From CAWAHD01 sp963781785 (GTDB lineage: Bacteria; Planctomycetota; Planctomycetia; Isosphaerales; Isosphaeraceae): 64,000 bases of DNA. Positions 27,570-37,360 of this stretch are shown one piece after another (within the stretch, counting starts at the first letter, position 1; each line of letters begins with the position of its first letter). The stretch is taken from NCBI GenBank assembly GCA_963781785.1, contig CAWAHD010000002.1, positions 4,526,001-4,590,000 on the forward strand, read 5' to 3'. The notes under the pieces were generated by a model. That model was not told the DNA's origin and searched no databases. It saw only the letters and a list, made by a program, of their open reading frames with translations. The position numbers and the translations under genes were made by a program.

Positions 27570-29576
27570 ATGAGAGCCGTGCGAATCTTGGGGCTCAAGC
27601 TGGCCAGGGCAGTGCTCTGGCCGACGTACCTCGTGCTACTGGCTTACGCCTCCCGGGTTGCTCCCTGGCCGCGCAGCCTCGGTATCCTGGTCTCGGCCAT
27701 CCTGACAGCCGTGGCGATGGCCCTCCTGGCCCACGACTTGCTGCGATGGTCGGTATGGCCGCCGACATGGGCCGAGCACGGGCTTGACCTGCCCAGACCC
27801 GTTGCCCGGCAGCTCGATCGCGCCGGCCGCTTCCTGGTGATCGCGGCCCTGGCGCTTTTGCTGCCGGTCTATCTCTTCGACCACGAATTGATCGCACCGG
27901 AAGGCCGTCCCGTCACGGCGCCAGCACTGGGCCGGCTGCTCGTCATCGGATTTGAACTCCTGGTGTGGGGCACCTGCGTGCAGCTCCTGCGGCGAAATTC
28001 GCCGTTGCTGGAGTGGCTGGCGCTTCCCTTAAGGTCGGCAGCGACACACGAATCACCGGTCTCGCTTCCGGCCGCCAGGCCGGCATCGGCATCGGGCGCG
28101 ACCTTCAAGACGGCTGCCTCGCACATGCACGCGGGGCTCCGGTGGCTGGCCAGGAGGCGCCGGACCGTGGCATACCTGGCGCTCGCGGCCATCGCATCGA
28201 TCATCATCCTGGACGTCCGGGGCTACAGCTTCACCGCCCGTCGATTGGCCGGAGGGGGCTCACAGACCATCCTGCTCTTCGCCACTCTTGTGGCCGCCTA
28301 TCGCGCCATCGGGCGAGCGATCGACCGAAACGCCTGGCGATGGACACGGCCCAGCCGTTCCTGGGCCATGGCCCTGACCTCGGCGATGGCGCTGCGAGCG
28401 TCGGCGCGATCACGAGGAATCGTGGGAAATTCGATGGCAATGGCACACTCGACCACCGGTTCCTCCCATCTGGAAGACGATCGGGCGCCACTGGAGGACC
28501 TCGCCGCCGGGCTGCGCCGGTTGTGTGCGTACGCCGTGATCGGCTTGAGCGCGCTATTGACCGCATGGATCTGGGATCTCGACATGGCGCTGGTCCGCTT
28601 TCTCCTCGCCCAGCCCCTCGGGTCCTCCGACGGCCAGACTCCCATCACCGTCGGCAACGTGACCGAAGCCGCCCTTGTGGTCCTGGTGGGAGCGTTCGCG
28701 TGGCGGTACATGAGCACGCTCTTCGCCGTGACGATCTTTCCCCGGATGCCCGACGACCCAGGGGTCCGGTTTGCCGTCGTCACGCTGTGCCGCTACGCTG
28801 TTCTGGGGCTGGCAACCCTGGGTGCCTTGAGCGCGATTCACCTCGACCTCGCCAAAATTGGCGTTGTCCTGGCCGCCCTCGGCGTCGGGCTGGGCTTCGG
28901 GCTCCAGGAAATTGTCTCCAACTTTGTCTGCGGCATCATCCTGCTCCTGGAGCGGCCCATCCGCATCGGCGACATCGTGACGGTCGCGGGTAACACCGGA
29001 AAAGTCGACCGGATCAACATCCGTGCCACCACGATCGTCAACGGCGACAATCAGAGCATGATCGTCCCGAACCGCGAGTTCATCACAGGCAACCTCGTGA
29101 ACTGGACCCTCAAAGACAAGATACTGCGAGTGCCGATCAAGATTGGTGTGGCCTATGGCACCGACCCCGACCGGGTCGTCGGCCTGCTCTTGGCGATCGC
29201 CCGGGCAGACTCCGATGTGATGCTCGACCCGGCGCCGTCGGCCTCACTGGAAGGGTTCGGCGAATCGGCACTGCTGTTTGGCCTTTCCACGTTCGTCCCC
29301 GACCCCGACCTGGCCGGCGGAGTACGGCACCGATTGTGCACCGAGATCCAGCGGCGTTTCGTCGCCGAAGACATCGTCATCCCCTTTCCAACACATGAGC
29401 TTCACTTGAACCGGGTGCCCACCGACCTGACCCGGGCGCTCGAGACCACGCGCGACGACACACTTCCGGAAAAGGCCCGTCGCTACGATTCCCCCACGCG
29501 CACGCCCCCGCCTCCCCACGCGCCGGCCGCCCTTGCGGCCCCCGCTGAGACCGCGCGGCCCGACTCGGCCGATTGA
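27570..29576 (+). CDS. MscS-family mechanosensitive channel, C-terminal half of an MscK-like protein
   Basis: 668 residues from ATG 27570, although the frame is open upstream to 27420 and overlaps the preceding coiled-coil gene, with which it probably formed one protein of about 1,330 residues. About nine hydrophobic helices precede the MscS pore helix (IGVVLAALGVGLGFGLQEIVSNFVCGIILLLERPIRIGD, given by its ends), whose Gly/Ala packing and GLQE...NF...G signature are diagnostic. The beta domain (VTVAGNTGKVDRINIRATTIVNGDNQSMIVPN) and C-terminal alpha/beta part (VPIKIGVAYGTDPDRVVGLLL) follow. It opens on membrane tension to release solutes during osmotic downshock. A GAGAGGG 12 nt before ATG 27570 means independent translation is also possible. 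Confidence 0.9.
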   Translation: MRAVRILGLKLARAVLWPTYLVLLAYASRVAPWPRSLGILVSAILTAVAMALLAHDLLRWSVWPPTWAEHGLDLPRPVARQLDRAGRFLVIAALALLLPVYLFDHELIAPEGRPVTAPALGRLLVIGFELLVWGTCVQLLRRNSPLLEWLALPLRSAATHESPVSLPAARPASASGATFKTAASHMHAGLRWLARRRRTVAYLALAAIASIIILDVRGYSFTARRLAGGGSQTILLFATLVAAYRAIGRAIDRNAWRWTRPSRSWAMALTSAMALRASARSRGIVGNSMAMAHSTTGSSHLEDDRAPLEDLAAGLRRLCAYAVIGLSALLTAWIWDLDMALVRFLLAQPLGSSDGQTPITVGNVTEAALVVLVGAFAWRYMSTLFAVTIFPRMPDDPGVRFAVVTLCRYAVLGLATLGALSAIHLDLAKIGVVLAALGVGLGFGLQEIVSNFVCGIILLLERPIRIGDIVTVAGNTGKVDRINIRATTIVNGDNQSMIVPNREFITGNLVNWTLKDKILRVPIKIGVAYGTDPDRVVGLLLAIARADSDVMLDPAPSASLEGFGESALLFGLSTFVPDPDLAGGVRHRLCTEIQRRFVAEDIVIPFPTHELHLNRVPTDLTRALETTRDDTLPEKARRYDSPTRTPPPPHAPAALAAPAETARPDSAD

Positions 29577-29714
29577 GTGTCTCATTCGGTTTACATTATT
29601 TAACGGCACTTTGGTGTATTCTGACTGGACCGTCTGTGCCGTTCTGCCGATAATTCCGAAGACCACCACGCTCTAGGTTCATCTCGTTACCGGCAATGCT
29701 GAAGGGCATTTGTC

Positions 29715-30092
29715 ATGAGCCATGGAAGGCTGATGCACTGGATCGTCTGTCGTATCCTTTTGGTCGCCCTGGCGATCCAGGGGATCTCGGCTGACGCAGA
29801 GGACATCGCATCCATCAATGCTCTGCGAGTTTTGTGCCTGATGCCGGGCGAATTCGATGGCTCGGGCGGCGGCGACGAGTGGCCGGATGACGTATGCGAG
29901 GCGGCCACGGCAGAGATGAGCTTCGTCGTGATGAGGAAGGCGGAAAACGATTTCGCGTTTGTCTCCTGGATGGATTCGCGCGACAATTTGACGGGAGAAT
30001 TCGAGCAGGCTGCTGCTTGTGTCGGGTTGCACTCCGGCCCGTTCCCCACGGGCGCCCTTGTGATCCGGTCGCCAGGCCGCCTATTGTGTTGA
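29715..30092 (+). CDS. Small exported hypothetical protein
   Basis: 125 residues. ATG 29715 follows GAAGGGCATTTGTC. The N-terminus is a signal peptide (HWIVCRILLVALAIQGISADAE). The mature part has two Cys residues and acidic loops (CLMPGEFDGSGGGDEWPDDVCEAATAEMSF) and ends ALVIRSPGRLLC. I do not recognise the family. No neighbour suggests a function. Confidence 0.5.
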   Translation: MSHGRLMHWIVCRILLVALAIQGISADAEDIASINALRVLCLMPGEFDGSGGGDEWPDDVCEAATAEMSFVVMRKAENDFAFVSWMDSRDNLTGEFEQAAACVGLHSGPFPTGALVIRSPGRLLC

Positions 30093-30298
30093 GCCCCCAC
30101 CGATACGCGCCTCGCACTTGAGGCCCGCGTATTCGGCTGGCTTCTGCACCGCGATAGACGACCTGCGCCGTAGACCGTTCTCCGGCTTGCGGCGACGCTC
30201 CGCGCACTCGCAAAGGGCGGCAAGCCGATCGATCGGGCCGGGATTCCCTGCCCGCTTTCTCTTCCTTCTCGGCCACCTGCCCATGGAGACAATATATT

Positions 30299-30532
30299 AT
30301 GTTTACATCAAGCTTTATTCTGATTGGTTACTTTTCACCGGAAACGTTGCTGCCGGCGGCGTCGATCGTGGCGACGGTGGTCGGTGTGGTGATGATGATG
30401 GGGCGAGGTTCGTGGCGGTTCCTCGTTCTGTCGTTCAAGCGCGGTTTTCGACGTGGCGATCGGGTCGCGAGAGTGAGCCAGCCCCACTTCCGGCTCCAGA
30501 ATGAGGCACACACTCAGGCTCCTCGATCATGA
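30299..30532 (+). CDS. Small membrane protein, hypothetical
   Basis: 77 residues from ATG 30299, with GGAGAC 10 nt upstream. One clear hydrophobic helix (ILIGYFSPETLLPAASIVATVVGVVMMMG) is followed by a basic segment (RGSWRFLVLSFKRGFRRGDR), predicting a single- or double-pass inner-membrane protein with a cytoplasmic positive tail. Family unknown. It ends 53 bp before the preferred start of the phosphatase-superfamily gene and could be transcribed with it. Confidence 0.5.
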   Translation: MFTSSFILIGYFSPETLLPAASIVATVVGVVMMMGRGSWRFLVLSFKRGFRRGDRVARVSQPHFRLQNEAHTQAPRS

Positions 30533-30585
30533 GCGCGGCCGCTGCCGAATCGGCCCGGTTTCTCAAGGGAGAGGAGACTCCCGAG

Positions 30586-32491
30586 ATGCCGCGGACCGCA
30601 ACCGCCCTCTTAAGTCTCGCCAGCCGCCGGCCGAGCCGGCGGATGCGTGCCGCCCTTGCGCCAGAGGCGCCCGGCTTGTGCCTGCGCCTGCGATCTCTCG
30701 TGGGCCTGGCGGTCGTCCTCGGTCTCGCAACCGGCTTGGGCGAGCTGCTCATCCATTTCCTGCGGCGGCGGTTCATCAATCCTTCCTCCTTTGGCGCCCT
30801 CCAGTTGAACCCCCATGCTTTCTGGATGGTGCCGGTCTCGGACGCTCTGATCTTCGGTGCCTGCGGCATCCTTCTGGCGGCCCTTTCAGCCGTTTCAAGG
30901 AGGCGCGCGACCGCTGTGGGCAGCGTGTTCGCGCTGCTCTTTTTCGCGGCGTTCGTTCTCCTCATGACCTTCCGCGGCCTGAGCTTGCTCGCCTGTGCCA
31001 CCCTTGCAGGTGGTGTCGCGGCTCGGGGTACCTGGCGAATCCTATCAGGCAAAGAGCGCATCGGCCGGATCATCCGGTTCGGCCTGCCGGCTCTGGTTGC
31101 ACTCGTCGTCCTACTGTCCGGCTTCAAGTACGGCCGCGAAAGACTTGGTGAATGCCGGCTGTCGACAGCCCGGCCAGGGGCGCCCAACGTCTTGTTCATC
31201 GTGCTCGATACCGTGCGCGCTCAAAGCCTCAGTCTTCATGGCTATGGCCGCGAGACCTCGCCCCGGCTCGAAGAGCTCGCGCGGCGAGCTGCAAGATTTG
31301 ACCACGCGCGCACGGCGGCCGCCTGGACACTGCCATCACATGCAAGCATGTTTACTGGCCGGTGGGCGCACGAGCTCTCGACTCACCCCGACTCGCCGCT
31401 TGACGCGACCTATCCCACGCTGGCCGAGTTTCTGCGGGATCACGGCTATGCGACCGCCGGCTTCGTGGGGAACACGTATTTCTGCAACGCATGGTTCGGG
31501 CTGGGCCGCGGGTTTTTGCACTATGAAGACATCGCTGTGAGTGTGCTGGAGATGTTCCGAAGCTCGAGCGTGGGCCGGTACCTCGTCCAGGAGCTGGCTC
31601 CGTCCACTTCGAGCCGCGACCGCATTCACGCATACTTCAACCGCAAGGACGCGCGGACAGTCAACCGCGAGTTTCTCGCCTGGCTGAACTGCCGGCCGCA
31701 GGGGCACCCCTTCTTCGTCTTCTTGAATTACTTCGATGCCCACGACCCGTATATCGCAGCGAAAGACGCTCCCCGACACTTCGGGCTCCGTCCCGAGACC
31801 AGGGAGGAGCGACTGGCCCTTCGAGACTGGCTGCACAACGACAAGAGCAAGCTCTCTCCACGGGTCATGCAAGTGGCGCGCGACGGCTACGACGACGGTA
31901 TCGCCTACGTCGACGATCAACTCGGCCGGCTGTTCGCGGCGCTCGACCAGAAAGGGCTGATGGATAACACCGTCGTTGTCGTGACGGCAGACCACGGGGA
32001 GCTGCTCGGCGAGCACGGCAGTTACGGCCACGGCTCACACCTCTATCGCCAGGTGGTGAACGTGCCGCTCCTGATCGCCGCGCCCCGATCGATTCCCCCG
32101 GGGCAGGTCATTTCCGAACCAGTCAGCCTGCGCGATCTACCGGCAACGGTCATCGAGCTCTGCGGGCTGGCCAGCGCGTCCCCTTTTCCGGGCCACGCGC
32201 TGTTCGCGCTATTGGGGCCGCACGCCGATCTCCCTCGATCCCGACGACGAATTCTTGCTGACCGAGACAGCCAATGAGCTCAGCAGGGCCCCGATCCAGA
32301 GGACGCGGGCGCGAGCCCTTGTTTATCGAAGGATGGTCTACATCCGCGACGAAGACCGCCGGGAAGAGCTTTATGACCTCATCGCCGATCCGGCCGAATT
32401 GCACAACCTGAGCCAGAGCCCCGATGCTCAACCCTCGCTTGCAAGATTCCGCGACAAGATGAAGGAGATAGACGCCGCAAAAAAAGGATGA
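30586..32491 (+). CDS. Membrane-anchored sulfatase/phosphatase-superfamily hydrolase (one frameshift)
   Basis: The start is ATG 30586, with GGGAGAGGAG upstream; ATG 30529 would add 19 residues. Four hydrophobic helices lie in the first 200 residues (SLVGLAVVLGLATGLGELL; AVGSVFALLFFAAFVLLM), then an external alkaline-phosphatase-fold domain: NVLFIVLDTVRAQSLSLHGYG (metal site), TAAAWTLPSHASMFTG (nucleophile loop), YFDAHDPY, VVTADHGELLGEHGSYGHG. The nucleophile loop has T-L-P-S-H rather than C/S-x-P-x-R, so Thr is the likely nucleophile, as in LtaS-type transferases, and formylglycine maturation is not expected. The frame shifts near 32230; the second frame gives SLDPDDEFLLTETANE and EELYDLIADPAELHNL, a standard sulfatase C-terminus, ending at 32491. 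Confidence 0.8.
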
Positions 32492-32611
32492 AGGATGAAG
32501 GATGAAGGATGAAGGATGAAATCGGAAAAAGACCAATTCACAAAGAGCGGAACGATGAAGGCGGATGGTCTGGTTCATCCTTCATCCTTTCCGAGGTCCT
32601 TTCCGAGGTCC
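32486..32611. repeat. Heptamer (GGATGAA) tandem repeat with inverted copy and 12-bp tandem repeat
   Basis: Five perfect GGATGAA units at 32486-32520 are followed about 55 bp later by the inverse (TTCATCC twice, 32574-32587) and by two TTTCCGAGGTCC units (32588-32611). The units lie between convergent genes, and both stop codons (32489-32491 on +, 32575-32577 on -) fall inside heptamer units. The inverted units could form a stem serving as terminator for both genes. This resembles the STRR heptamer repeats known from cyanobacteria. Confidence 0.75.
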
Positions 32612-34303
32612 TTTCGATTCGGTGCCGAGGCGCCGGCTCGAGCCGCTGGTTTAGCGACCGGGCCATTGTCGAGGTACAAGGCCTCGCACAGCTTGCCGAG
32701 TAGCCGGCCGGCCTGGGCGGTGGCATCGGAGACGGAACGATTGGGCTTGGGGGCATCAAGCGGAACGTTGTTGACGAAGGCGGCGAAGGCAAGCGATCGG
32801 CCCGAGGCTGTCTCGAGATATCCCGCTACGCGCCTTGCTGGTCAGGACGACGGTGCCGTCCAGCTCGTTCTCCACGAAATAGGTGCCCGTTTTGGCGTGG
32901 GCATGGCCGCGGGCGGGATTGTCCACGGCGACTGCCTTGGCGAGGGTGCCGTCGCGGCCCAAGACGGGAAGCGCCGCGTCGTACGCGGCGAACTCGGGTC
33001 GAGCGGCCATGGCGCGCAGTAGAGCCACGGTCGCTTGAGGTGTGACCAGATCGGCACGCGCACCACCGGCTCCGCCTCCGAATGAGGCCGTACCTGGCTC
33101 GACACCCAGACTCTTGAGGATCTCTCCCTGGCGCCTCAGGCCCGATTCGAGGGTCCGCTCTCCGTGGCGTGCCGCGAGCAAGAGCGGCAGCGTGCTGGCG
33201 TGCAAGTTATGGCTGACCTTCAAGATCACCCGGGCATATTCGCTGAAGGGCGGTGAGGTGTATTCGGCCACCTTCGGCAGCTTGAGCACCAGCGCGCGGG
33301 CCGGCAGTAGGGAGGCATCGTTCTGGCCGATCGACGATGCCGCGACCTGCACGCCGCGCCGCCTCAGGGCCTCGATCAACAGCGCTCGGGCAAACGACGA
33401 CGGATCTTCGATCTCGCCGATCTTCACCACGAGCGCGTGGTCCACCGGCACGTGGCCGCGCACCGCGTACCGCCGCGAGCCAACCAGCCGGACTGACAAC
33501 TCGGGCGGCTGGCCTGCCTCCGTCGTCGCGACCTGGGCATCCATCGTCACAAACTGAGTCGCCGGCCGGAACGTGACCCGCGCCCGCTCGCCCGCCTTGA
33601 GGGCGGGCTCGGTCAGGACGTCGATGACGTTGTCATTGATCATGATCGGGCTGATCGCACGCGGACCGCTTCCGGTCGTCGGAGCGGGCGCAAACAGGCG
33701 ATCGTCGACGATCAGATCGCCCGTGACTTCGCGGATGCCCGCAGCCTGGGCTTCACGAGCCAGGTGATCCAGCCCCGCCAGCGGGTCCGTCGCCACGATC
33801 TGGCTGTGCAGATTGCCTCCCGCGTAGGTGTGGTCTTCATCCTGGAACACCAGAGTGCCGTCCGGGCCCGTACGCCCTCCCATGCACAAGTCACCTTGCG
33901 CAACGAGGATCACGTCGCCGTGCAGCGTTCCCTTGGCATCAACCTCGCCCCTGCGCACCAGCGGCGTCTGGAAGCGGTGGCCAGGCCCCAGCTCGATCAG
34001 CGCCGCCGCAGTGCTGAATAGCTTCGTGACCGACGCCGGGGCGAAAAGCTGGACCGCATTTCGCTCGTACACGGTCTTGCCTGTATTACGATCGACGACC
34101 AAGACCCCCCAGTGGCCGTTCTGAAAGCCCGGCGACTCCAGGACGGAATCAACCCGGTGCGCCAAGGTATCCTGCGCCTTGGCCGCTGGTGACTCCTGTG
34201 CCAGCGCCAACCCGCGCGTGGTCAGGATCCACGACACCAGCAGTGCCCAAATCAGACACTTTCGCCGGGTCAAGATCGCGGTGGCATACGTGCCGATCGT
34301 CAT
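32575..34303 (-). CDS. dacB: D-alanyl-D-alanine carboxypeptidase/endopeptidase, PBP4 (DacB) type (one frameshift)
   Basis: ATG 34303 opens into a signal peptide (CLIWALLVSWILTTRGLALAQ). The catalytic motifs of peptidase family S13 are complete: SVTK in FAPASVTKLFSTAAALIELG, SHN in ILKVSHNLHASTL, and KTG in GHAHAKTGTYF. Between the first two lies the long inserted domain typical of PBP4. It trims or cleaves peptidoglycan cross-links in the periplasm. The frame is lost near 32838; a one-base correction gives AGYLETASGRSLAFAAFVNNV, the normal end of the family, then a tail (KDLGKDLGKDEG) encoded by the tandem repeat and a TGA at 32575. A complete PBP4 argues that this planctomycete makes peptidoglycan. 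Confidence 0.85.
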
Positions 34304-34454
34304 CAAGGAATCGCCCCCGAAGCGCACGTGACCGGGCAGAAGGGACCCCGTCGCGGATCGCGCATTCGTAAGGCTTTTTAGAACCTGGGCCGGCCCGAAT
34401 CAAGGGGGAACCGGCGAAAGATCGAGGACGCAGAGGTGCAAGTTCTGACGTGGT

Positions 34455-34730
34455 CTACCGTGCCAACTGGAGTCGCGTCGCTGCCATGAAGCCGTTGAAC
34501 GACAACCGGCCAATCGCCCGGACAGGGCTTCCGTGGCAGAGATTTTCGCTCAAGTCTTCAAGCCAGAATCGATCCGGGACTAACGAAGGCTCCGCCTCGA
34601 CGATGACCAGATCCTTCGGCCGCTCACGGGGAGCGACCTGCAATACCAAACGGCTACCGTCGGCCGGAACTTGGGTCGGTTCAATCCAAGAGTCAACAAT
34701 TGCGCCCGTGACGACCATATCGGATTCCAT
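34455..34730 (-). CDS. Small hypothetical protein, possible OB-like fold
   Basis: 91 residues. ATG 34730 is preceded by GGGGAGAGGAGGAAAAACAGG, the strongest Shine-Dalgarno in this region, which is the main reason for accepting the gene. The sequence alternates hydrophobic and polar residues (DMVVTGAIVDSWIEPTQV, SRLVLQVAPRERPKDLVIVEAE), suggesting a small beta-barrel. It has no signal peptide or membrane helix. The family is not recognised. It lies 151 bp upstream of the dacB-like gene on the same strand. Confidence 0.6.
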   Translation of the reverse strand: MESDMVVTGAIVDSWIEPTQVPADGSRLVLQVAPRERPKDLVIVEAEPSLVPDRFWLEDLSENLCHGSPVRAIGRLSFNGFMAATRLQLAR

Positions 34731-35036
34731 CCTGTTTTTCCTCCTCTCCCCAAACGGACGCCCTGCGTAGTCGCAGTTCTGCCCCCGACGATTTATTGAT
34801 CGAACACATCCATCATAGCAGCCAACGATTGGATGGTCAAGCCATTCTGTCGCAAAAAATCAACACAACGCCAAGAATTCCCGCCGTGTTCCCAGAAACT
34901 TCATCGCCACACGATGAAATCCCACCTCCCAACTGGACATCGAATGATGGCTGCAGGCGTGTATGATATCGACAATGCCGAGGTTCCAGCAATTGTTTTT
35001 GGGGGGAGAGTGATGGTTGCATGGCGACATGACCGC
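34731..35036. other. 306-bp intergenic region, relatively A+T-rich
   Basis: Between the small OB-like gene and the Ldh_2 gene (both -). It is lower in G+C than its surroundings (ATTTATTGATCG, CAAAAAATCAACAC). Likely holds the promoter of the small gene and the 3' end of the Ldh_2 unit. No gene or hairpin is convincing. Confidence 0.35.
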
Positions 35037-36110
35037 CTACATCTTGGTCCCGTTTGCGTCGGCAAAATCGACACCCAGCCGAACCGCGAGCTCCGAAAGT
35101 TGGCTCCATAGCCTCGGGTCGAGGGGGATTCCGTGGCGCAGGCGTTGCTCCAGGGTGCGGCGTTCGGGGTCGCCCGGAAGGACGATCGTGTCGACGCCGG
35201 GCGTGCGGGGGGTCGCGCGGATGAAATCGACCAGGTTGGTGGCCTGCCCCATGATGAATTCCTTCCCCGCGAACTGGGCCGGGTCGAGCGCGACGAACAC
35301 AACGTTGTTGCCGCCTTTGGGCCGTGGCTCGGGCTGGCTGCATGGGCCTCCGGACAGGCCTCCGGCCCATAGCTCGAGGATCAGTCCCAGGCCGAATCCT
35401 TTGTAGGACTGGGCTCCGCCGAGCGGCAGGATGGTGCCCATCGGGGGTTCGTACAGGACGGCTGGATCGGTGGTCGGCTGGCCTTTGTGGTCCAGCAGCC
35501 AGCCGTTGGGCACAGCCCGCTGGCTGATGTAGTGGCTACGGATCTTTCCCTCGGCGACCACGCTCGTGCTGAAATCGACGACGATCGGCGCATCCGGATC
35601 GTTCGTCGGCACGGCGGCGCAGAACGGGTTCGTGCCGAGGCGTGGCTCGATTCCACCAGGTGGTGCGACGCGTTGCCAGCCGCCGCAGTTATTGACCGTC
35701 GCCATCAGGGTGAATCCTTCGGCAGCGGCCCGCTCGGCGTATTCGCCCAGGCGGCCGATGTGCCCGCATTCCCGCGCCGCACCGACCGCCACCCCCAGCG
35801 CCCGTGCCTTCGGAAAAATCAGGTCGAGGAGCCGGTACGCCTGGATTTGGCCGAATCCCCACTGGCCGTTGCAGACCACCAGGGCGGGCGTCTCCTGCTC
35901 GATTTCAAGATCAACGCCGATCCGGATTTCGCCGCGCTCGACGAACCCGATGTACTGAAGGAGCCGCATCACTCCGTGCGAGTCATGCCCGCGCAGGTTT
36001 GCCCCGATCAAGCTCGACGCCACGACGGCGGCATCGTCACGCGGCACTCCGACAGCCACGAGCAATCGCGTGCCAAAGTCGGTCAGGTCGGATGCAGTGA
36101 TGTGAGGCAT
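35037..36110 (-). CDS. Malate/L-lactate dehydrogenase family (Ldh_2) oxidoreductase
   Basis: 357 residues, full length. The family of NAD(P)-dependent 2-hydroxyacid (malate, ureidoglycolate, sulfolactate) dehydrogenases unrelated to classical LDH is recognised by NLRGHDSHGVMRLLQY (catalytic His in the DSHGV box), GAARECGHIGRLGEYAERAA, RLGTNPFCAAVPTND, VVDFSTSVVAEGKI and QSYKGFGLGLILELWAGGLSG. The substrate cannot be told from the sequence. The gene is divergent from the aldose-epimerase gene (starts 133 bp apart), so the two may share a regulatory region, which fits a carbohydrate or hydroxyacid role. Confidence 0.9.
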   Translation of the reverse strand: MPHITASDLTDFGTRLLVAVGVPRDDAAVVASSLIGANLRGHDSHGVMRLLQYIGFVERGEIRIGVDLEIEQETPALVVCNGQWGFGQIQAYRLLDLIFPKARALGVAVGAARECGHIGRLGEYAERAAAEGFTLMATVNNCGGWQRVAPPGGIEPRLGTNPFCAAVPTNDPDAPIVVDFSTSVVAEGKIRSHYISQRAVPNGWLLDHKGQPTTDPAVLYEPPMGTILPLGGAQSYKGFGLGLILELWAGGLSGGPCSQPEPRPKGGNNVVFVALDPAQFAGKEFIMGQATNLVDFIRATPRTPGVDTIVLPGDPERRTLEQRLRHGIPLDPRLWSQLSELAVRLGVDFADANGTKM

Positions 36111-36243
36111 GGCCGGATTTTATCCGTCTGGGGGCCGTTTGCAATCGCTCGCCTGTCGTGGTCGAATCAAGGCTGGGCGGGTCGAGCATGCCCGATCCGT
36201 CCCACGTCGCAAGGTCACGCGTGTTTGCTTGAGGAGAGGAATC

Positions 36244-37236
36244 ATGGCGTTTCGAATCGAGACCCAGGTGAAGGGCGGGGGTACGGTCTACGTCCTGCAC
36301 GACGACGCGTCGGGGGCGTCCGCGGCCATCTTGCCTGCTTACGGCTTCAACCTGTTCGATTTGCGGCTGCCCCTGGCCGGCCAGGTCCGGGCGGTGCTGG
36401 TGTCGGCTCCTGATTTCGCCGATCATCCCGGCCATGCCGCGGGCAACGGGACACCCATCCTGTTCCCGTTTCCGAACCGGATTCGCGACGGCCGATTCAC
36501 ATTTCAGGGCCGGAGCTATCAGCTCCCGGCCACCAACGGCCCGAATGCCATTCACGGGTTCGCCATGACGGCCGCCTGGGACGTTGTGGAACACCAAGCG
36601 ACCGCCAGCGAGGCCTACGTGGCCGGCCGTTACCAGCTCTCGAAACAGTCCCCGACGGCCGCCTCGCTCTGGCCCACCGACGCCGTGCTCACGGTGCGGT
36701 ATAGCCTCGCGGGTCGTCGCCTCACAATGACCGTGACGGTGTCCAACCCCACCGCCACGGACCTGCCCTACGGATTCGGCATCCATCCTTACTTCCGCCT
36801 GCCATTCCCGCCTGGCGGCGACCTGGGCCGCACACAGGTTGTTCTCGGTGCGTCCAAGTACTGGGTGCTCAAGGACTTCCTGCCAACCGGCGAGATTCGG
36901 CCGGTCGACGAGCGGCTCGACTTTCGCAAGGGGCAGCCGATCAAGGGTCTCAAGCTCGACGACGTCCTGACCGGTCTGGAATATCACGAGAAGCGTGGTG
37001 CGGCCAGGTTGGTTGACCTGGACAAGAACGCTGAATTTCGTCTCGGTTTCGACGACGGCATCCGCGAGCTGGTCGTGTACACCCCGCCCGGCAAGCCCGA
37101 CGTGCTGGCCGTGGAGCCGTACACCCAGACCACCGACGCAATCAACCTTCAAGCGAAGCGCATCGACGCCGGCCTGCGAGTTCTGGGACACGGAAGACAG
37201 GACACGTTCACGATCACCATGGAAACCGTTGGATAA
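36244..37236 (+). CDS. Aldose 1-epimerase (galactose mutarotase) family protein
   Basis: 330 residues from ATG 36244, preceded by GAGGAGAGGAATC. Key features of the mutarotase superfamily: NGTPILFPFPNRIRDGRFTFQG, NAIHGFAMTAAW (the first catalytic-site His), YGFGIHPYFRLP (the second His) and VVYTPPGKPDVLAVEPYTQTTDAINL (the catalytic Glu region). It interconverts alpha and beta anomers of aldoses. It is closer to the GalM-like than to the YeaD-like branch, by my reading. No sugar-utilisation operon adjoins it. Confidence 0.88.
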   Translation: MAFRIETQVKGGGTVYVLHDDASGASAAILPAYGFNLFDLRLPLAGQVRAVLVSAPDFADHPGHAAGNGTPILFPFPNRIRDGRFTFQGRSYQLPATNGPNAIHGFAMTAAWDVVEHQATASEAYVAGRYQLSKQSPTAASLWPTDAVLTVRYSLAGRRLTMTVTVSNPTATDLPYGFGIHPYFRLPFPPGGDLGRTQVVLGASKYWVLKDFLPTGEIRPVDERLDFRKGQPIKGLKLDDVLTGLEYHEKRGAARLVDLDKNAEFRLGFDDGIRELVVYTPPGKPDVLAVEPYTQTTDAINLQAKRIDAGLRVLGHGRQDTFTITMETVG

Positions 37237-37321
37237 AAAAGCGTGCCTGCACAGGCTCACGCCATAAAAGAGAGATTTGAACCAAGACACGGGCCGGAGC
37301 GTCAAACCTCTTGAAGAGTTG

Positions 37322-37329
37322 GGTACAAT
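37322..37329 (+). promoter_or_regulatory. Candidate -10 element (GGTACAAT)
   Basis: GGTACAAT, identical to the element at 15954-15961. It lies 31 nt before GTG 37361 and inside the longer open frame that begins at 37277, so it supports the internal start. No clear -35. Confidence 0.3.
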
Positions 37330-37360
37330 TCGAGGACGGCGAGTCGGCGGGGATTATCTC

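Noticed and set aside
32486..32611. CRISPR-like array at the heptamer repeats
   Set aside because: Units are 7 and 12 bp, contiguous and without spacers.
36037..37305. 422-residue - strand frame opposite the aldose epimerase
   Set aside because: Mirror of the well-supported mutarotase gene; composition typical of shadow frames.
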